A stretch of DNA of 64,000 nucleotides from Rubritalea tangerina (GTDB lineage Bacteria > Verrucomicrobiota > Verrucomicrobiia > Verrucomicrobiales > Akkermansiaceae). A model generated the notes under the pieces. That model had not been told where the DNA came from, searched no databases, and saw only the letters and a program-made list of their open reading frames with translations. The position numbers and the translations under genes were made by a program. This document shows positions 60,800 to 64,000 of this stretch, piece after piece (positions within the stretch are counted from its first letter, which is position 1; the number at the start of each line of letters is the position of its first letter). Location of the stretch: positions 186,001-250,000 of the forward strand of contig NZ_JBHUJB010000005.1 of NCBI RefSeq assembly GCF_042683245.1. Reading direction: 5' to 3'.

Positions 60800-61921
60800 A
60801 TGGTAAAGAAGCGAGAGGGGGTGCTACTGGCGGTTCCTTGGTGTCACCACAAATTACTGAAAGGGGTTTCAGACTACATGGCAGGGCACGGGGTTCATTT
60901 GGATGTTGGGATGGCGTTGGTGTCTGATGGGATGCCTGAGTACTGGAGGGGGGAGGTTGTGATTGGGCATTACGCGGACAAGGAGAAGCTCAAAGCATTA
61001 TACCCATGGATAGGAACAAAGATGGTGTTGATAGGTCGTGAAAGTGATGCGGAGTATCATACGGTGAGTGATGATCATACAGGGATAGCGGCGAGTGCTG
61101 CGGCTTATTTGATAGGGAAAGGATTTCGCTCCTTTGCTGGGTATCGCTATGAGAATGATGGGGGGCCACGCCTAGAATATTTTGCGAAGCATGTGCGTGA
61201 TGCGGGCCATGCCTATGTAGAACTTGTGGGGGAAGGTATGGGTTGGAGTGAGCGGCACGCTGGCTTGTGTCGCCGTCTAAAGCAATTGCGGGCTGGAACG
61301 GCGGTATTTGCTCCAAACGATCAAGTAGCCATTGAGGTGTTAGAAGCGTGTGAAGATGCAGGGATTGAGGTACCTGGAGATATTTCAGTGGTAGGAGTTA
61401 GAAATGATGAAGCTGTGTGTGATGCTCTCAAGGTGCCACTTAGCAGTGTGGACAACAACCTGTATGGGGTAGGGCAGTTAGTTGCTAAGTTAGCAGCTGG
61501 AATATTGAAGGGGAAGTTTGGCGGAGTGAGGCATCATGCGGTTCAGCCAAGAGGGGTGAGTGAACGTGAGAGCTCTCGGATCTACAAGGCGGAGTTGGAG
61601 GATATCGAATTGAGTCGAGCTCTTAGTGTGATTCGGTCCGATTATTTGGAGCTAGATTTTGATTGTTCGTGTTTGGCTGCAAGATGTGGGATGAGCTTAA
61701 GAAAGTTGTACTTAGTTTTTGAGAGGTCACACCTTCGCAAGCCTGCTGAGGAGATTCGTTACCTGCGCATGGAGCACGCAAAAGAGCTATTGGTGAGACG
61801 TCCGGATTCGCCGGAGAGTCTGATTTACGAATGCGGATACCAGAATGTGCGTTCATTTTACAAAGCTTTCCGCAGCCATGTTGGCATGAGTCCGAATCAA
61901 TACAGGAAGAGCGTACGGTGA
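60800..61921 (+). CDS. XylR-type transcriptional regulator (periplasmic-binding-like plus AraC HTH)
   Basis: 373 residues. N-terminal LacI/periplasmic-binding-like sensor (about 5-265: HTVSDDHTGIAASAAAYLIGKGFRSFAGY, FAPNDQVAIEVLEACEDAGIEVPGDISVVGVRNDEAVCDALKVPLSSVDNNLYGVG) and C-terminal AraC helix-turn-helix (about 280-373: LDFDCSCLAARCGMSLRKLYLVFERSH, YECGYQNVRSFYKAFRSHVGMSPNQYRK). This is the E. coli XylR layout. Sits between the divergent PEP-CTERM/sulfatase pair and a downstream sulfatase, so it may control them; a CGCATGCG palindrome (60776-60783) lies just upstream. Confidence 0.9.
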   Translation: MVKKREGVLLAVPWCHHKLLKGVSDYMAGHGVHLDVGMALVSDGMPEYWRGEVVIGHYADKEKLKALYPWIGTKMVLIGRESDAEYHTVSDDHTGIAASAAAYLIGKGFRSFAGYRYENDGGPRLEYFAKHVRDAGHAYVELVGEGMGWSERHAGLCRRLKQLRAGTAVFAPNDQVAIEVLEACEDAGIEVPGDISVVGVRNDEAVCDALKVPLSSVDNNLYGVGQLVAKLAAGILKGKFGGVRHHAVQPRGVSERESSRIYKAELEDIELSRALSVIRSDYLELDFDCSCLAARCGMSLRKLYLVFERSHLRKPAEEIRYLRMEHAKELLVRRPDSPESLIYECGYQNVRSFYKAFRSHVGMSPNQYRKSVR

Positions 61922-61984
61922 GGCTTGGGAGAATTAGCTAGAAAAATTTGTTAATACTTCGAAAATTTCGGCACATCTATCTGT

Positions 61985-63421
61985 ATGAGAGATATGAAAA
62001 AATGGATGAGCATGGGGATAGGGATGTTGATGATGGGAATGGTGGGGGCAGAGGAGCGGCCGAACATTGTGGTGATCTTGGCGGATGATTTGGGTTGGGG
62101 GGATGTGAAGAGTAATTATGCGGGCTCGAAGATTGAGACGCCGCACATGGACGGGATTGCAAGGGAGGGGGTACGTTTTGTGGATGCGCATAGTAATTCA
62201 TCGGTCTGCACACCGACGCGGTATGGGGTGTTGACTGGGAGGTATGCGTGGCGGACGCGTTTGAAGCGTGGGGTATTGATGGGGTATTCACCTGCTTTGA
62301 TTGAGGAAGGGAGGGAGACGGTGGCTTCTGTATTGAAGGATGCAGGGTATCGCACAGCGTGTATTGGCAAGTGGCATTTGGGAATGAACATTCAGAAGAC
62401 GGATGGAAAATGGGACTTTGGGAAGGAGATTGAGCGAGGCCCCCGCAGTGTGGGATTTGATTATTTTTTAGGGATATCAGCCTCATTGGATATGGCGCCG
62501 TATGCCTTGATAGAAAATGAGCGCTTCATTCAGAATCCTACGGAGAGTTTCAAGGCGGTGAATGATCCTTTAGCGTATCGACGTGGGGGGGCGATAGCGC
62601 CTGAGTTTAAGCATGAAGATTACTTGCCACTGGTGAGTGACCAGGCGAAGCGGTTCATCAGTGAGGCGAGCGAGGGTGAGCAGCCATTCTTTTTGTATTT
62701 GCCCTTACCCTCACCGCACAAGCCGGTACTTCCGAGTAAGGGGTTTCGGGGGAAGTCTGGGATTGGGGCTTATGGAGATTTTGTGGTTGAGACGGACTGG
62801 GTAATTGGTCAAGTGGTTGGGCAACTCAAGGCGTCAGGGGTATATAAGGACACCTTGTTGATAGTGACTAGTGACAATGCCTCGTTTGCCATTCCTGAAA
62901 AGTATGGAGCCGTGCAGAGTGGCCACAAGCCGAATGCTGGATTTCGCGGTCAGAAGACTGATGCCTACGAGGGTGGCCATAGAGTGCCCTTTCTATGCTC
63001 TTGGCCGGCGCGTGGTGTGCAGGGCAAGGTGAGTGACCAGGTGGTCTGCACGACTGATATTATGCCGACTGCCTTGGCAGCAGCAGGGGTGGAGCTGCCA
63101 AAAGGGGCGGCCGAAGATGGTTACAATATGCTGCCAGAGATCACTGGGGCTGAATCATTGGCGCCGATTCGTGAAGCAACTGTGCACCATTCTGCGAGTG
63201 GCATGTTTGCGATTCGCAAGGGAAAGTGGAAATTGATTTGTGGGCGGGGCTCAGGCGGGCGTACGAAAGTGGCGAAAGATGCTCCTAAGATCCAACTCTA
63301 TGACATGCAGACTGACCCTTCTGAGAGCAAGAACCTGTATCAAGAGCATCCGGAGATTGTTAAGGAATTGGAGAGCTTGTTAGATCGCTACAAGCAACAG
63401 GGCTATAGCAATGCGCGCTAG
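61985..63421 (+). CDS. Secreted sulfatase (S1 family)
   Basis: 478 residues with an N-terminal signal (MKKWMSMGIGMLMMGMVGA; the ATG at 61994 is an alternative start). Formylglycine motif CTPTR at 75-79, metal ligands in ILADDLGWGD (33-40) and VTSDNAS, the GKWHLG segment, and YEGGHRVPFLCSWPARG near 330. Of the arylsulfatase A-like type common in marine polysaccharide users. 63 bases after the XylR-type regulator, terminated at 63473-63508. Confidence 0.94.
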   Translation: MRDMKKWMSMGIGMLMMGMVGAEERPNIVVILADDLGWGDVKSNYAGSKIETPHMDGIAREGVRFVDAHSNSSVCTPTRYGVLTGRYAWRTRLKRGVLMGYSPALIEEGRETVASVLKDAGYRTACIGKWHLGMNIQKTDGKWDFGKEIERGPRSVGFDYFLGISASLDMAPYALIENERFIQNPTESFKAVNDPLAYRRGGAIAPEFKHEDYLPLVSDQAKRFISEASEGEQPFFLYLPLPSPHKPVLPSKGFRGKSGIGAYGDFVVETDWVIGQVVGQLKASGVYKDTLLIVTSDNASFAIPEKYGAVQSGHKPNAGFRGQKTDAYEGGHRVPFLCSWPARGVQGKVSDQVVCTTDIMPTALAAAGVELPKGAAEDGYNMLPEITGAESLAPIREATVHHSASGMFAIRKGKWKLICGRGSGGRTKVAKDAPKIQLYDMQTDPSESKNLYQEHPEIVKELESLLDRYKQQGYSNAR

Positions 63422-63472
63422 GCGCTTTTATTAGCTGTGTTGGGCGTATCAAATTGTCTACACGCTTTATGC

Positions 63473-63508
63473 AAAGAACCTACCGGCCTGTGGACTGGTA
63501 GGTTCTTT
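63473..63508. terminator. Bidirectional Rho-independent terminator
   Basis: AAAGAACCTACC / GGTAGGTTCTTT, 12-bp perfect arms, between convergent sulfatase genes. Confidence 0.9.
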
Positions 63509-63548
63509 AGTTTAAGTGTGTTTGGACTGGCTCTGGGAGTTGAACGTC

Positions 63549-64000
63549 TTAGGAGTTTTTCTTGTTCTTATTTTTCTTAGCACCTTTTGCGTGGTCGGGG
63601 GCTTTGTAATTGGGGGTGGGGCTGTGTTCGCGAGTAAGGATAGTCTCTAGCTGTTTGGCGACATCTGGATGTTTGTCTGCGACATTGGTTGTTTCAGATG
63701 GGTCTTTACTGAGGTCGTAGAGAGCGACTGGGTCTTTAAGTCCTTTTCTGTAGCCTTTCCAATTGCCCATCCGGACGCATTGTTGGAAGGCTCCTTCGTA
63801 GATTTCGAAGTAGAGGAATGGGTGTGGTGAGGGCTGTTGTTTGCCTAACAATAGGGGGAGGAATGATATCCCGTCATTGGGAGGGGTATTTTTGACACCG
63901 GCCATTTCGGCAGCGGTTTCAAGGAGGTCGAGTTGACCGACGAGAGCGTCGGTGCTTGTGTTAGGTTTGATCGTACCTGGCCAGTAGGCGACGAATGGGG
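63549..64000 (-). CDS. Sulfatase, C-terminal part; 5' end beyond window
   Basis: The frame is open from the window edge to 63549, giving about 150 C-terminal residues: PFVAYWPGTIKPNTSTDALVG, NDGISFLPLLLG, FLYFEIYEGAFQQCVRMGNWKGYRKG, ALYDLSKDPSETTNVADKHPDV, and a lysine/asparagine-rich tail. The same order of blocks as in the sulfatase at 58471-59880 shows they are paralogs. The catalytic N-terminal part, including the formylglycine site, lies outside. Confidence 0.88.
   Translation of the reverse strand, partial: PFVAYWPGTIKPNTSTDALVGQLDLLETAAEMAGVKNTPPNDGISFLPLLLGKQQPSPHPFLYFEIYEGAFQQCVRMGNWKGYRKGLKDPVALYDLSKDPSETTNVADKHPDVAKQLETILTREHSPTPNYKAPDHAKGAKKNKNKKNS

Overview
The window reads as chromosomal DNA of a Gram-negative, respiring heterotroph, most likely a member of the Verrucomicrobiota (marine Verrucomicrobiales-like). 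Grounds: three secreted sulfatases beside PEP-CTERM proteins, LPS-export genes (kdsA, an LptC/LptA-like gene, lptB, LptF/G), a 34-residue COX24-type basic protein, a zinc-less L36 and DUF1844/DUF3817 genes. The phylum call is inference; there is no rRNA gene here. No phage, plasmid, integrase or CRISPR array was seen.

Layout. 1-2.3 kb: a sulfate-permease-type transporter (cut by the window edge) and an LptF/G permease. 2.4-3.3 kb (+): aat and rpmJ. 3.6-17.2 kb (-): a complex I operon nuoD-E-F-G-H-I-J-K-L-M-N without nuoABC, with a CRP-type palindrome upstream of nuoD. 17.4-31.9 kb (-): a lysine/alanine-rich DNA-binding-type protein, hpf, lptB, an LptC/LptA-like fusion, kdsA, DUF1844, DUF3817, a lipoprotein, an inositol-monophosphatase-family enzyme, metG, a TPR protein, a SurA/PpiD-like chaperone, rsmB, an HD protein, thiS, thiH, trpC and a COX24-domain mini-gene. 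32-37.2 kb: hisG, then an ALDH7 aldehyde dehydrogenase and a saccharopine-dehydrogenase-like enzyme divergent from a conserved protein of unknown function, which together look like lysine catabolism. 37.2-44.1 kb: a sugar operon (MFS transporter, FGGY kinase, TIM-barrel isomerase, Gfo/Idh/MocA dehydrogenase) divergent from a PAS-AraC regulator. 44-55 kb: hrpB, Mini-III-like RNase, lipoproteins, L,D-transpeptidase, gmk, TetR, HdeD, and a two-component pair whose kinase carries a periplasmic CXXCH motif. 55.3-55.6 kb: two tandem tRNA-Thr(UGU). 55.6-64 kb: a STAS/SEC14 protein, a zinc-ribbon Smr-like protein, two PEP-CTERM proteins, three sulfatases and a XylR-type regulator.

The most unusual structure is a set of four compact cassettes (about 430-465 bp) lying inside operons: between nuoM and nuoN, nuoF and nuoG, a TPR gene and metG, and a TIM-barrel gene and a dehydrogenase gene. 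Each holds one small gene (one GxxExxY nuclease-fold protein, three S23-type four-helix-bundle proteins) between inverted arms built from iterated 7-11 bp words. Each begins at, or one base after, the upstream stop codon and ends within about 15 bases of the downstream start codon. A solo arm matching the metG cassette lies between nuoH and nuoI. They look like one class of small mobile or selfish elements that slot into operon gaps without breaking genes, possibly handled at the RNA level like 23S rRNA intervening sequences.

A further repeat family (about 140 bp, two copies) lies near 47.8 and 56.5 kb. The + strand looks G-rich over C throughout, whichever strand the genes use, suggesting it is the leading strand although most genes here lie on the - strand.
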